DNA from: JANSWY01 sp965267245
GTDB lineage: Bacteria > Bacteroidota > Bacteroidia > Cytophagales > Cyclobacteriaceae
Assembly (NCBI GenBank): GCA_965267245.1
Contig: OZ253939.1
Coordinates: 3,348,001-3,412,000, forward strand
Direction: 5' to 3'
DNA: 64,000 bases
Below the pieces are notes generated by a model. The model was not told the DNA's origin. It did not search any database and was given only the letters and a program-made list of their open reading frames with translations. This document shows positions 7,424-17,736 of this stretch, piece by piece. Positions within the stretch are counted from its first letter, which is position 1, and every line of letters starts with the position of its first letter. A program made the position numbers and the translations under genes.

Positions 7424-10400
7424 ATGAAAACATGGTACATCAGTTACTTATATAAGTGTGTTCTATTAGTTCTGCTAACCGGAACTACATTCTTTTCGAA
7501 TGCACAAGATTTTTCAGCTGGAATCAATACAGAATCCCCGAATCCAAATGCTGTACTGCATCTGGTTTCACCAAATGGGGATCAGGGATTGATGATCCCA
7601 AAACTCACAACCACCCAAAGGAACGCCATGAGTCTGGCAGCCAGTGATAATGGTTTGCTGATATTTGATTCAGATGAAAATGTATTTTACTTCTGGTTTA
7701 ATCCCAATTGGATAGTTCTTTCCACAGGTAGTGGCCAAACACTGTCACTTTCGGGTGATAACCTTTCCATTTTAAATGGAAACTCCATTGATCTGTCAAC
7801 CGTGGATAACCAGTCACTTTCATTAAGTGGAAACACACTGACTATTGATAATGGTAATAGTGTAGATTTATCAAGTGTAGGTGCTGGAAATCAGGATCTA
7901 TCCCTGTCAGGCAATTCACTTTCCCTTAGTGGGGATGCATCACCAGTTGACTTATCCGGATTCCTTGATGATACTGATGATCAAACACTAACGCTTACAG
8001 GAACATCACTTGCTATATCAGAAGGGAACTCTGTTGATCTGTCTGGAATAGCAGGAGACAATCAGGATTTAACATTATCAGGCAACACACTTTCACTGAC
8101 AAACGATGCTACCACAGTGGATCTTTCATCGTTTTTGGACAATACTGACGCTCAAACTTTATCACTAACAGGTACTGATTTAACAATTGCTGATGGCAAC
8201 ACGGTAGACCTGAGTGGAATAGCTGGAGACAATCAGGATCTTGAATTAGCTGGCAATACCCTAACATTGACCAATGATGGCACTACAGTAGACTTATCCG
8301 GATACCTGGATAATACTGATGAGCAAGATTTGACCTTAGCCGGAAACACACTTTCGCTTACCAATGATGCCACTCCGGTGGATTTATCAGGATATCTTGA
8401 TAATACAGATGCGCAAACTTTATCATTGGCAGGGACGGACTTAACAATATCTGATGGTAATACTGTAGATCTGTCTGGGATCGCAGGCGACAACCAGGAC
8501 CTTGACCTTGTGGGCAACACATTATCATTGACCAATGATGGCACCACAGTCGACCTGTCCGGATACCTGGATAACACAGATGAACAGAATCTAAGTTTTT
8601 CTGTAGGTGTAATCTCACTTTCAGGTAGTGCTGGAACTGTTGATTTAAGTACTTATGATGATGATGGGTCTGATGATATTACTACAGCTGACTTAGGTAC
8701 AGGAGTTGGGCAGGTTCTTTCCTTCGCTACAGCAAACACACTTCCTGCATTGGATGGAACTGCATTGACCAACGTAACTTCCACAAACTTTTCCGGAACT
8801 TTGGCTGGAGATGTAACTGGTACTCAGGGAGCGACAGTTGTGTCGTCATTACAAGGTGATGGATTAAATATTACGACACCAGGAACAGGGGATATCCTTG
8901 AGTTCGATGGTACGGACTGGGTAAACATTCCTAATGCTTCTTTGTCTACAACAGACGTCCCTAACGCTGCGGGTGATATTACTGGAGATTATGCTTCTGG
9001 CTTGAACGTAAATACACTTCAGGGTTCAGGACTTATCATTTCTACGCCCGGTGCAGGTGAAATTCTGGAATTTAATGGTACGGACTGGGTAAACACTCCA
9101 AATGCTTCCTTGTCTACAACAGACGTCCCTAACGCTGCGGGTGATATTACTGGAGATTATGCTTCTGGCTTGAACGTAAATACACTTCAGGGTTCAGGAC
9201 TTATCATTTCTACGCCTGGAGCAGGTGAAATTCTGGAATTTGATGGTACTGATTGGGTAAACATTCCTAATAACTCTATCGCTACAACAGATGTTCCTAA
9301 CGCTGCGGGTGATATAACCGGAGATTATGCCTCTGGCTTAAACGTAAATACACTTCAGGGTTCAGGACTTATCATTTCTACGCCTGGAGCAGGTGAAATT
9401 CTGGAATTTGATGGTACTGATTGGGTAAACATTCCTAATAACTCTATCGCTACAACAGATGTTCCTAACGCTGCGGGTGATATAACCGGAGATTATGCTT
9501 CTGGCTTAAACGTAAATACACTTCAGGGTTCAGGACTTATCATTTCTACGCCCGGAGCAGGTGAAATTCTGGAATTTGATGGTACTGATTGGGTAAACAT
9601 TCCTAATAACTCTATCGCTACAACAGATGTTCCTAACGCTGCGGGTGATATAACCGGAGATTATGCTTCTGGCTTAAACGTAAATACACTTCAAGGTTCG
9701 GGACTTATCATATCTACGCCCGGAGCAGGTGAAATTCTGGAATTTGATGGTACTGATTGGGTAAACATTCCTAATACTTCAATAGATGCTGGCGCTACTC
9801 CAAACCCTGCTGGGGACATTGGTGGTGACTATGCCTCTGGATTAGTGATAAATGCTTTACAGGGTGATGGTCTGAATATCGTAACAGCTACTGGTGGAGA
9901 CATCTTAGAGTTTGATGGTACAAACTGGATTAACATTCCCAATACTTCAATAGATGCTGGCGCTACTCCAAACCCTGCTGGGGACATTGGTGGTGACTAT
10001 GCCTCTGGATTAGTGATTAATGCCCTACAAGGTGATGGACTGAATATCGTAACAGCTACTGGCGGAGATATCCTGGAATTTGATGGTACCAACTGGATTA
10101 ACATTCCCAATACTGCTATTGATGCTGGTGCCACACCTAATCCGGCTGGGGACATTGGTGGCGACTATGCCTCTGGATTAGTGATTAATGCTTTACAAGG
10201 TGATGGCCTGAATATCGTAACAGCTACTGGCGGAGATATCCTGGAATTTGATGGTACTAATTGGATTAACATTCCTAATACTGCTATTGATGCTGGCGCT
10301 ACTCCAAACCCTGCTGGGGACATTGGCGGTGACTATGCCTCTGGATTAGTGATTAATGCCCTACAAGGTGATGGACTGAATATCGTAACAGCTACTGGTG

Positions 10401-13300
10401 GAGATATCTTAGAATTTGATGGTACAAACTGGATTAACATTCCCAATACTTCAATAGATGCTGGTGCCACACCTAATCCGGCTGGAGACATTGGTGGCGA
10501 CTATGCCTCTGGATTAGTGATTAATGCTTTACAAGGTGATGGCCTGAATATCGTAACAGCTACTGGCGGAGATATCCTGGAATTTGATGGTACCAATTGG
10601 ATTAACATTCCCAATACTTCAATAGATGCTGGTGCTACACCTAATCCTGCTGGGGACATTGGTGGTGACTATGCCTCTGGATTAGTGATTAATGCTTTAC
10701 AAGGTGATGGACTGAATATCGTAACAGCTACTGGTGGAGATATCCTGGAATTTGATGGTACCAACTGGATTAACATTCCCAATACTGCTATTGATGCTGG
10801 TGCCACACCTAATCCGGCTGGGGACATTGGTGGCGACTATGCCTCTGGATTAGTGATTAATGCTTTACAAGGTGATGGACTGAATATCGTAACAGCCACT
10901 GGCGGAGATATCTTAGAATTTGATGGTACCAACTGGATTAACATTCCCAATACTGCTATTGATGCTGGTGCCACACCTAATCCGGCTGGGGACATTGGTG
11001 GCGACTATGCCTCTGGATTAGTGATTAATGCTTTACAAGGTGATGGACTGAATATCGTAACAGCCACTGGCGGAGATATCCTGGAATTTGATGGTACAGA
11101 TTGGGTAAATATTCCTAATACGGCAGTTGATGCTGGAGCTACACCTAACCCGGCAGGTGATATTGGTGGGGATTATACGTCCGGGTTAAGCGTTGATGGT
11201 ATCCAGGGAGTGAGTCTAAACTTAGCAGGCCTGGCAAGTAATGATATTTTGCAATATGATGGAACAGATTGGATCAACATTCCTTTTAATGCTTTCGATC
11301 CAACTAATATTACGACAGACCTTACATTTGAAAATTCTGCTCCACGAAATATTATAGTAAACGCTACTGCTACTGGAAATGGACAAAATTTGACGGTGCA
11401 ATCTGGTATTTCAACAACTGGTGGATTCGGTGGAACTTTGAACCTTTACGCGGGTGGTTCTTCAGATAATGCCGGTGGAAACGTTGAGCTACAAGCTGGA
11501 GTTGGAGATTTAGCCGGAGGTGAGATTCAAATTTGGGCTGGAGATGCCACTAACATTAGTGGCGGAGGTGGTAACGTAAATATTTCAGCGGGAAATGGTG
11601 GTTCTTCTGGTGGATCTGGCGGAATTATTCAATTGACACCAGGAACGAACGGAGTAAATCAAAGTCACGTAGACATATTTGCTACAAGTGCATTAAAGTT
11701 ACCAGTAGGTACAGGAGCTGAACAACCTCCTTCTCCTCTACAGGGTATGATCAGATTTAATACAGATGGTAACTTTTTTGAGGGGAATATTGATGGATCT
11801 CCAGGTGGCTGGGTAGACATTACAGGAGGTGGATATGCCTCTGCTGCATATGAAACATTAGATGAAACTGTAACTTTAGGTTCCGCACTTCCTCCTCCTA
11901 TGGAATTTGGAACTGGTAATTTTCAATTGGGAGCTGTTTCTCCTTCCGGAAAATCGTTTCTTTCAGCATCATCACATGGTGGGCAGGGCTCTGAAGTACG
12001 TCTTTCTGCCGCTCGCGGAACGCAAGGAGGTGGAGAATCTCAACTGTTAAATGGAGACCTAATTGGTGAGGTTGTTTTTGATGGTTATCATGCTGGTGGT
12101 GTTTATAGTATTGCCTCTACTATTTCCGTTCAGGCTTCCGAAGATTGGAACGCAGCTACAAACACCGGTACAAATATGGCATTCCATATTACACCAAATG
12201 CAACTAATTCACTTACAGAAGTTTTAAATTTAAGCGAAACTGGTATTAAATCTCCATTTGATGTTGAAGTAGGTCAAAATATTTACTTCCCTGAGGGCTC
12301 CTCGCACATAATTGGTGTTGAGCCAAACTCTGGAGCTGCTGGCGATAATCTAACAATCCATGCCGGTGATTTCGGTGGTGGTGGTCCTGGAGGAACCCTC
12401 ACACTGACTGGGGGACAAGGCGAAGATGGTGGTCCGGTAAGCATTAATGCAGGAACTGGGCTTAGTACGAATGGAGGTAACGTGGATTTAATAGCAGGAA
12501 ATGGTGCCAATAATGGTGGTGACATCAATATTACACCAGGAACAGGGTCTACCAATGGATTTGTAAACATAAATGGTAATTCAATAACCAATGGAAATTC
12601 TTCAATAGAAGGAAACATTGACTTCCCCACAGGTTCGGATCATGAAATAAGAGTAGGCTCAAACGGTGGCGGTGTTGGTAATACTTTAACAGTTGCCGCA
12701 GGCGATGGTTCCGGAGGTGGTGGAGTATTAAGATTGTACTCTGGGTCTGGACCTGTGGGAGGTGATATTATCATCGAATCATTGAATGGTGGTCCCGGTG
12801 CAGGCGGCAATGTCTCAGTGATTGCATCTGCAGGGTTAACAACTAATCCGGGTGGCAATGTCAATATAGATGCAGGTGCCGGTGGTAGTGGTGGAGCTAA
12901 TGGAGGTGACATTGTCCTAACACCAGGAGTCGGTGGAGGAGGAAATCCGGATGGTGAAGTAACTATAGATGGAACTCTAAACATTGTTGGATCTGAACGA
13001 ATTAATGTTTTTGTTACAAATACTGACTACACGGTAATGCCAAACGATCGTGTTATTATTTACGATGGAGCAGGAGGCGATATAGTTACGTTTCCAGCCG
13101 CGGTAGATTTCCCAGGTATGGTAATTACGGTAACTATCAAACAACTAACAACGACGCTTTCAATTAATGTACCTGATAATATTGCAATTCCTGGTTCAAC
13201 TAATTACAATTTAGATAAGTCACCAAGTAACGTAAGTAGTGCCACCTTTGTATCTGATGGAGTAGATTTCTGGGCTTTGATAAACAAAGTAGTTGAATAA
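7424..13300 (+). CDS. Giant repeat surface protein (1958 aa), fibre-like
   Basis: Starts at the ATG at 7424 (six bases inside the longest ORF) with a signal peptide ending in FFSNAQ. A short head resembles Bacteroidota fibre-type proteins (NPNAVLHL, GLMIPKLTTTQRNAM). Then come three repeat zones: units of about 57 residues alternating LSLTNDGTTVDLSGYLDNTD and LTISDGNTVDLSGIAG (7733-8640); thirteen 56-residue units (8924-11107), five ending GEILEFDGTDWV and eight of the form GDILEFDGTNWI; and a Gly/Asn-rich zone with GGN and AGDG turns (about 11400-13000). The end reads FWALINKVVE; I see no T9SS sorting domain. First gene of a four-gene cassette. Probably an extracellular stalk or adhesin; role inferred. 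Confidence 0.75.
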   Translation: MKTWYISYLYKCVLLVLLTGTTFFSNAQDFSAGINTESPNPNAVLHLVSPNGDQGLMIPKLTTTQRNAMSLAASDNGLLIFDSDENVFYFWFNPNWIVLSTGSGQTLSLSGDNLSILNGNSIDLSTVDNQSLSLSGNTLTIDNGNSVDLSSVGAGNQDLSLSGNSLSLSGDASPVDLSGFLDDTDDQTLTLTGTSLAISEGNSVDLSGIAGDNQDLTLSGNTLSLTNDATTVDLSSFLDNTDAQTLSLTGTDLTIADGNTVDLSGIAGDNQDLELAGNTLTLTNDGTTVDLSGYLDNTDEQDLTLAGNTLSLTNDATPVDLSGYLDNTDAQTLSLAGTDLTISDGNTVDLSGIAGDNQDLDLVGNTLSLTNDGTTVDLSGYLDNTDEQNLSFSVGVISLSGSAGTVDLSTYDDDGSDDITTADLGTGVGQVLSFATANTLPALDGTALTNVTSTNFSGTLAGDVTGTQGATVVSSLQGDGLNITTPGTGDILEFDGTDWVNIPNASLSTTDVPNAAGDITGDYASGLNVNTLQGSGLIISTPGAGEILEFNGTDWVNTPNASLSTTDVPNAAGDITGDYASGLNVNTLQGSGLIISTPGAGEILEFDGTDWVNIPNNSIATTDVPNAAGDITGDYASGLNVNTLQGSGLIISTPGAGEILEFDGTDWVNIPNNSIATTDVPNAAGDITGDYASGLNVNTLQGSGLIISTPGAGEILEFDGTDWVNIPNNSIATTDVPNAAGDITGDYASGLNVNTLQGSGLIISTPGAGEILEFDGTDWVNIPNTSIDAGATPNPAGDIGGDYASGLVINALQGDGLNIVTATGGDILEFDGTNWINIPNTSIDAGATPNPAGDIGGDYASGLVINALQGDGLNIVTATGGDILEFDGTNWINIPNTAIDAGATPNPAGDIGGDYASGLVINALQGDGLNIVTATGGDILEFDGTNWINIPNTAIDAGATPNPAGDIGGDYASGLVINALQGDGLNIVTATGGDILEFDGTNWINIPNTSIDAGATPNPAGDIGGDYASGLVINALQGDGLNIVTATGGDILEFDGTNWINIPNTSIDAGATPNPAGDIGGDYASGLVINALQGDGLNIVTATGGDILEFDGTNWINIPNTAIDAGATPNPAGDIGGDYASGLVINALQGDGLNIVTATGGDILEFDGTNWINIPNTAIDAGATPNPAGDIGGDYASGLVINALQGDGLNIVTATGGDILEFDGTDWVNIPNTAVDAGATPNPAGDIGGDYTSGLSVDGIQGVSLNLAGLASNDILQYDGTDWINIPFNAFDPTNITTDLTFENSAPRNIIVNATATGNGQNLTVQSGISTTGGFGGTLNLYAGGSSDNAGGNVELQAGVGDLAGGEIQIWAGDATNISGGGGNVNISAGNGGSSGGSGGIIQLTPGTNGVNQSHVDIFATSALKLPVGTGAEQPPSPLQGMIRFNTDGNFFEGNIDGSPGGWVDITGGGYASAAYETLDETVTLGSALPPPMEFGTGNFQLGAVSPSGKSFLSASSHGGQGSEVRLSAARGTQGGGESQLLNGDLIGEVVFDGYHAGGVYSIASTISVQASEDWNAATNTGTNMAFHITPNATNSLTEVLNLSETGIKSPFDVEVGQNIYFPEGSSHIIGVEPNSGAAGDNLTIHAGDFGGGGPGGTLTLTGGQGEDGGPVSINAGTGLSTNGGNVDLIAGNGANNGGDINITPGTGSTNGFVNINGNSITNGNSSIEGNIDFPTGSDHEIRVGSNGGGVGNTLTVAAGDGSGGGGVLRLYSGSGPVGGDIIIESLNGGPGAGGNVSVIASAGLTTNPGGNVNIDAGAGGSGGANGGDIVLTPGVGGGGNPDGEVTIDGTLNIVGSERINVFVTNTDYTVMPNDRVIIYDGAGGDIVTFPAAVDFPGMVITVTIKQLTTTLSINVPDNIAIPGSTNYNLDKSPSNVSSATFVSDGVDFWALINKVVE
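8924..11107 (+). repeat. Thirteen near-identical 168-bp coding repeats
   Basis: Thirteen 56-codon units follow without spacers. Units 1-5 carry DVPNAAGDITGDYASG and STPGAGEILEF; units 6-13 carry GATPNPAGDIGGDYASG and TATGGDILEF. Within units 6-13 the residues after NIPN follow the order TS, TS, TA, TA, TS, TS, TA, TA, which suggests a four-unit block was duplicated. DNA identity between neighbours is very high, so copy number should vary by recombination. Assembly of this stretch from short reads would be risky. Confidence 0.9.
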
Positions 13301-14508
13301 TGAAGTTTTTAATTACAATCTTAGCAATATTCAGCACATATGTTCTAAAGGCACAGAACTTTCTTCTGGAAGATAGCGCTAGCCTTTTCCTGGGGTCAAA
13401 TGTCATATTTTACAATGGTGGAGATGTTACGCTCAATGGAAAATTGAATAGTAATGGTACCTTATCCAGCAATGCCGATATTGATTTCGTGGATAACAGT
13501 AGAGTAGGAAAATTAAAATTTGTAGGTGCTTCTAATCAATCCATATTTGGAGACACCCTTTATACAGAATCTTTGGAAGTAAACAAGGCCAATAATAGTA
13601 AACTCATCCTTGAATCAGAACAGGTCATTGTAGAAGGCAGTTTTCAAATTGTAATGGGTGTAATAGAATCCGAGGATGACCTGGACCTTATTGTTACGGG
13701 ATCTGGTGGAGGTGCGGATGATGGTTATGTGGAAGGGAACCTGGTTGGGCTACTACAAGATGGGCCCGTTACTTTTCCGATGGGAGTTAACAATTTCTCC
13801 AATTACATCACGTTATCTGGAAACGCTCAGGGTGCTGTAGTTAAGGTTTCTTGTAAAGTTCCAGACCCGGAAAAATTAATCCCAACCGAAGATATGATTG
13901 GGATTGCAGATGAGGTAGAGTGGATCATTACAACTACCGGTGAGCCGTTTGAAGTAACCGCCACTATTGATTTCAATGGAATAGATTTGACCAACTTTTC
14001 AAATGGTGATTTCTTTCGGGCTCAAGCTTATGCGCCATCTGTAGTCAAATTTGGATCTGGTGATACCACCTATGTTGACCTGGGTTTTGCCTCTATTACA
14101 GAATCAGATAATGAAACTTTTGGAACTATTACTGCAAGTCAAACTTTTATAGTGTCCCAGGAGCCAACAAACCTGGCAATTGCGCTGATTCCAATATTAT
14201 TAAACCCTGAATTTTATGTTCCTAATGCTTTTGCACCCAATGCATTCCTAGAGGAAAACAGAACCTTTAGACCATACTTTGCTGGTGCACCCGTGTCAAG
14301 GCTCAACATGCGAATTTGGGACTCACTGCAAAATACCGTTTACAAAGCAGATGAGACCGCAGACTCAATTGATCTCTCAGAGTTTGGCTGGGATGGAATT
14401 CTCCCTGATGGTCAATTCGCAGACGGAGGAGTATACTATTATTCTGTCATCATCGAGGCAGCTGGGGTTGAGTACAAAAAAGCCGGATCATTTCTATTAA
14501 CAGATTGA
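13300..14508 (+). CDS. Exported protein with divergent T9SS type B C-terminal domain
   Basis: Protein of 402 residues beginning with a signal peptide (up to VLKAQ). The middle is beta-rich with no recognised catalytic motif; VEGNLVG and FPMGVNN resemble beta-solenoid segments seen in such cargo. The last 100 residues (about 303-402) follow the gliding-motility-associated C-terminal domain: FYVPNAFAPNAF, RLNMRIWDS, FGWDGILPDGQFADGGVYYYSVII, KKAGSFLLTD. The NGDG insert of the classical motif is missing, so it is divergent. Such domains direct type IX secretion and pair with a PorP/SprF partner, which is the next gene. Start overlaps the previous stop as TAATG. Confidence 0.75.
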   Translation: MKFLITILAIFSTYVLKAQNFLLEDSASLFLGSNVIFYNGGDVTLNGKLNSNGTLSSNADIDFVDNSRVGKLKFVGASNQSIFGDTLYTESLEVNKANNSKLILESEQVIVEGSFQIVMGVIESEDDLDLIVTGSGGGADDGYVEGNLVGLLQDGPVTFPMGVNNFSNYITLSGNAQGAVVKVSCKVPDPEKLIPTEDMIGIADEVEWIITTTGEPFEVTATIDFNGIDLTNFSNGDFFRAQAYAPSVVKFGSGDTTYVDLGFASITESDNETFGTITASQTFIVSQEPTNLAIALIPILLNPEFYVPNAFAPNAFLEENRTFRPYFAGAPVSRLNMRIWDSLQNTVYKADETADSIDLSEFGWDGILPDGQFADGGVYYYSVIIEAAGVEYKKAGSFLLTD

Positions 14509-15539
14509 GAAAACTTCTTTACATATCGATATTTATACTGACCGCATCAGTATCATGGGCACAAGACGGTCAATTTAGTCAATACTTCACGACCAAAATG
14601 CTCATAAACCCTGCATACTCGGGGATTCAACCAGAAATGGAGTTTTCCTCTAACTATAAAAGGTCAGGAGCTCCTGATGATGAAGCATTCTTTGAAGTCA
14701 CTCAGGCTTCTGTGATTTACCCTCTTCGAACAACCACCAGTAGTATCAATCAAATTGGTGGAGTAGGGGGTACATTTTTCAGAGAGAAAAGAGGATACCA
14801 GGGATTGTTTACCAGTAACAAATTTCTTTTAACTGGGTCTTACGCTATCAGATTGAGTCAATTTATCAATAATTACCTGGTGTTTGGCCTTCAAGCAGGG
14901 GTGGTCCAGAATCAAATCACAGATGAAGGCTTAAATTGGGGTTCGCAATTCAATCAATACTTTGGCTTTGACAATACCTTGCAAGGTGAAACCCTTCCAG
15001 GAGATAATTTCCTCTACCCTACTGTAAATTTCGGTTTACTTTATACGATATATGACAATGACAATATCTATGTGAGGGATAAAAGTTTGATCATTGGTTT
15101 AAGTGCTGAGTACCTAAACAATCCAAAAACTGGTGAAAATTCAAATTTGAGAAAAAATACTGTTGCCAAGCTTATCGGTACATTTAAAATGGAATTAAGT
15201 GGAAGGTTTTACATTAATCCATCTGCATTAATAATCACCGAAGGAGGAAAATTTCAGTTCAATGTGGGCACCTACCTTTCTACAGTTGTGAATTCAGTCA
15301 AATCCAAAACGGCTGTTGTACTAAATACCGGAGGTTGGTACAGATTGGGCGACTCTTTTATTGTAATGGGTGGTTTCAAAATCAATCACCTTCAAATAGG
15401 CGCAAGCTTTGATCTAAATTCAAGTAGCGTTACAGATAATGCTGTATTATTAGCCTCATCCCCATCTTATGAATTATCTTTAACATATGTGTTAACAAGG
15501 AAAAAGGATATCAGAAAGGTATCAAATCCTATTTTCTAA
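14505..15539 (+). CDS. PorP/SprF-family type IX secretion outer-membrane protein
   Basis: Protein of 344 residues with a signal peptide (to SWAQ) and the family opening DGQFSQYFTTKMLINPAYSG, followed by a beta-barrel with alternating hydrophobic strands. SprF of Flavobacterium is needed for secretion or attachment of the adhesin SprB, and PorP/SprF genes usually follow type B cargo genes. It starts at TTG (14505), overlapping the previous stop as TTGA, so it is strictly coupled to the cargo gene. Likely role: outer-membrane partner that retains or exports the two upstream surface proteins. Confidence 0.9.
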   Translation: MRKLLYISIFILTASVSWAQDGQFSQYFTTKMLINPAYSGIQPEMEFSSNYKRSGAPDDEAFFEVTQASVIYPLRTTTSSINQIGGVGGTFFREKRGYQGLFTSNKFLLTGSYAIRLSQFINNYLVFGLQAGVVQNQITDEGLNWGSQFNQYFGFDNTLQGETLPGDNFLYPTVNFGLLYTIYDNDNIYVRDKSLIIGLSAEYLNNPKTGENSNLRKNTVAKLIGTFKMELSGRFYINPSALIITEGGKFQFNVGTYLSTVVNSVKSKTAVVLNTGGWYRLGDSFIVMGGFKINHLQIGASFDLNSSSVTDNAVLLASSPSYELSLTYVLTRKKDIRKVSNPIF

Positions 15540-17734
15540 TGATGTTAAAAAAAATTACGGGCTGCTTTATACTATGTGTTTGCCTGTTTTGGCAAGCTTC
15601 TTCACAATCAGTTCCCAGGTTAAAAGCCCTGGCGGATACACTATACGAGGCATCTCAGTATGCAGAAGCGATCAAGTTCTATGATAAAATTATCAGCATC
15701 GATAAAAAAGCATACGAGTCGCAATTCAAATTGGGCATGTCATATTATCGCACACTGCAATATGATGATGCTAAAAAGCAATTCAATAAAATTATTAAAG
15801 CCAATGTAGGTGACTATATTCACCGTTCCACTTATTACCTTGGTAATATTTATAAACTCTCCAGTCAGTTCGAAGAAGCAGATAGTATATTTTCTCATTT
15901 GATCACGCAACCAAACGTAAACAATACCTTACTCAACCTAACAAGAAAACAAAAAGAGGGGTGTCTATTGGCATTACGCCAAAAAGCAAACAATCGCGGT
16001 TTTGCAATTGAAGAACTAGAAGATGTCAATTCGAAATTTCATGATTTTGGAGCAACTGTAAACCGACTGGAGCAGACTGTGGTATTTGTGACAACACGAA
16101 ATTTAACGAAAAAGCAATATGCAGCCTTGCAATATGAAGGTCTTCTTCCGGATTTAATCCAATATGAGCAAAGAAATGATAAATGGCGGTCAGCATCCAG
16201 TAAAACAGATTTCAACAAACTGAATAGTCAGTGGTCAGAGGGATCCGGCACATTTACTAAGGATGGAAAATCTTTCTACTTTACGTCATGTCGATCAAAT
16301 AATGGTGGAGATTGTAAAATCATGAAATCAAGCCTGGAAGATGGAAGATGGTCTGAACCGATCGCGCTGAATGAATTCATTAACTTACCCGGCTCTGAGA
16401 ACAAACAGCCATCTATTACTCAAAATGGAGACACACTTTTCTTTTCTTCAGACAGACCAGGAGGTTTAGGGGGAAGTGACATTTGGATGAGTTTGAAGGG
16501 ATTGAAAGAAAATTCCTGGACGCCTGCAATTAACATGGGTGACGCGATCAATACACCTTCCAATGAAATCACACCCTATTATAGTTCAGCTTTTGAGTGT
16601 CTGATTTTTGCAAGTGACGGACATGTCGGTTACGGTGGTTATGACCTTTTCGCGGCAAAGGGTGAGTCATTCTTTGAACCACAACTTTATAATCTTGGAG
16701 ATCCTTTTAATTCACCACTTGATGACACCTATTTTAACATAACTGATAGCCTTGGTTTCATAGCCAGTAATAGGAAAAACAGAAAAAATCTCAATTTATA
16801 CTCTTTTCATGTCAAGGATGAGAGGCTCTACATCTCACTATTAATATCAGGTGAATCTCTAATTGACGAGCGAGTAATTGCAAGGTTCAGGGACATCCGT
16901 ACCTTGGATCTCACCACTTTCAGAGTGGAGGATTATCAGGGTTTTGAAATCTTTGATCCGGTAAAACGAAAAAAACCTAAACCAAAACTCCTGGCAAACA
17001 ACCCATTTGAGAAACCTGATGAAACTGAATCAGAAATCATCGCAAGTACAGAGTCCGAACCAGACTTGAATCCTGAAGTCCAACCTGAGAGCATAACATT
17101 TTCTTCTGCTATAGAATCACCAATTGATTATAGGGATTACGAAATAACTGATCAAGGCATCCAGTATGAAAAAGTATACTTCCATTTTGGCAAAGCAATA
17201 CTTACTCACCAAGCCAGAGAATCACTCAATTCGCTGATTAAACTTTATGAAAAAGAAGGTGATAAAATACAATCCATTAATGTATTGGCCAGTACAGATG
17301 ATATCGGCACAAGCTCTTTTAACCTAGAATTATCTGAATCTAGAAGTGATATTGTTAAAAAATACCTCGTTGTTTATGGGGTTCCAGAGTCTAAAATCAA
17401 CACTGTTTCTTTAGGTGAACAAGCCATCCCAACCACCGACACTACCTGGTATGGAAGGTTACTTAATCGACGGGCGGGAATATACCTGAAAGCAGATAAT
17501 TCAATTCAGTTGAACTCCAGAAAACTACTTGTTGCAAGGGATGAAATGACTATTGAGCAGGCAGCTCAGTATCTGAATATTTCATTGGCCGACTTCAAAA
17601 AATGGAATGGCAGGTCATTTCTTATTATCAAAAAAGGGCAAGTTATTCGAGTGGATCAAAAACTCAATAACATTCCTAACCAGTACTTTATCGATGAATC
17701 AAAAATCATAGAAGGATTGCTTCTAGCCAATTGA
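15539..17734 (+). CDS. TPR - PD40 propeller - OmpA - LysM protein
   Basis: 731 residues, signal peptide to ASSQ. In order: TPR-like helices (about 30-140, EAIKFYDKIISIDKKAYES), a PD40/WD40-like propeller (about 236-420; SDRPGGLGGSDIWMS is one blade), an acidic linker, an OmpA-type peptidoglycan-binding domain (about 546-650; VYFHFGKAIL, LSESRSDIVKKYL, GRLLNRRAGI) and a LysM-like module (about 665-705). The layout resembles the OmpA-family proteins found beside PorP/SprF genes in gliding Bacteroidota. Start overlaps the upstream stop (TAATG). It probably ties the surface complex to the cell wall; this is inference from domains and position. Confidence 0.88.
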   Translation: MMLKKITGCFILCVCLFWQASSQSVPRLKALADTLYEASQYAEAIKFYDKIISIDKKAYESQFKLGMSYYRTLQYDDAKKQFNKIIKANVGDYIHRSTYYLGNIYKLSSQFEEADSIFSHLITQPNVNNTLLNLTRKQKEGCLLALRQKANNRGFAIEELEDVNSKFHDFGATVNRLEQTVVFVTTRNLTKKQYAALQYEGLLPDLIQYEQRNDKWRSASSKTDFNKLNSQWSEGSGTFTKDGKSFYFTSCRSNNGGDCKIMKSSLEDGRWSEPIALNEFINLPGSENKQPSITQNGDTLFFSSDRPGGLGGSDIWMSLKGLKENSWTPAINMGDAINTPSNEITPYYSSAFECLIFASDGHVGYGGYDLFAAKGESFFEPQLYNLGDPFNSPLDDTYFNITDSLGFIASNRKNRKNLNLYSFHVKDERLYISLLISGESLIDERVIARFRDIRTLDLTTFRVEDYQGFEIFDPVKRKKPKPKLLANNPFEKPDETESEIIASTESEPDLNPEVQPESITFSSAIESPIDYRDYEITDQGIQYEKVYFHFGKAILTHQARESLNSLIKLYEKEGDKIQSINVLASTDDIGTSSFNLELSESRSDIVKKYLVVYGVPESKINTVSLGEQAIPTTDTTWYGRLLNRRAGIYLKADNSIQLNSRKLLVARDEMTIEQAAQYLNISLADFKKWNGRSFLIIKKGQVIRVDQKLNNIPNQYFIDESKIIEGLLLAN

Positions 17735-17736
17735 CA

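Noticed and set aside
8233..8618. Minus-strand repeat ORFs opposite the giant gene
   Set aside because: They mirror the LSGYLDNTD repeats of the plus strand.
12283..12984. Two Pro-rich minus-strand ORFs opposite the giant gene
   Set aside because: Gly codons read backwards give Pro/Ser-rich frames; no start context, and both sit inside the Gly-rich zone of the real gene.
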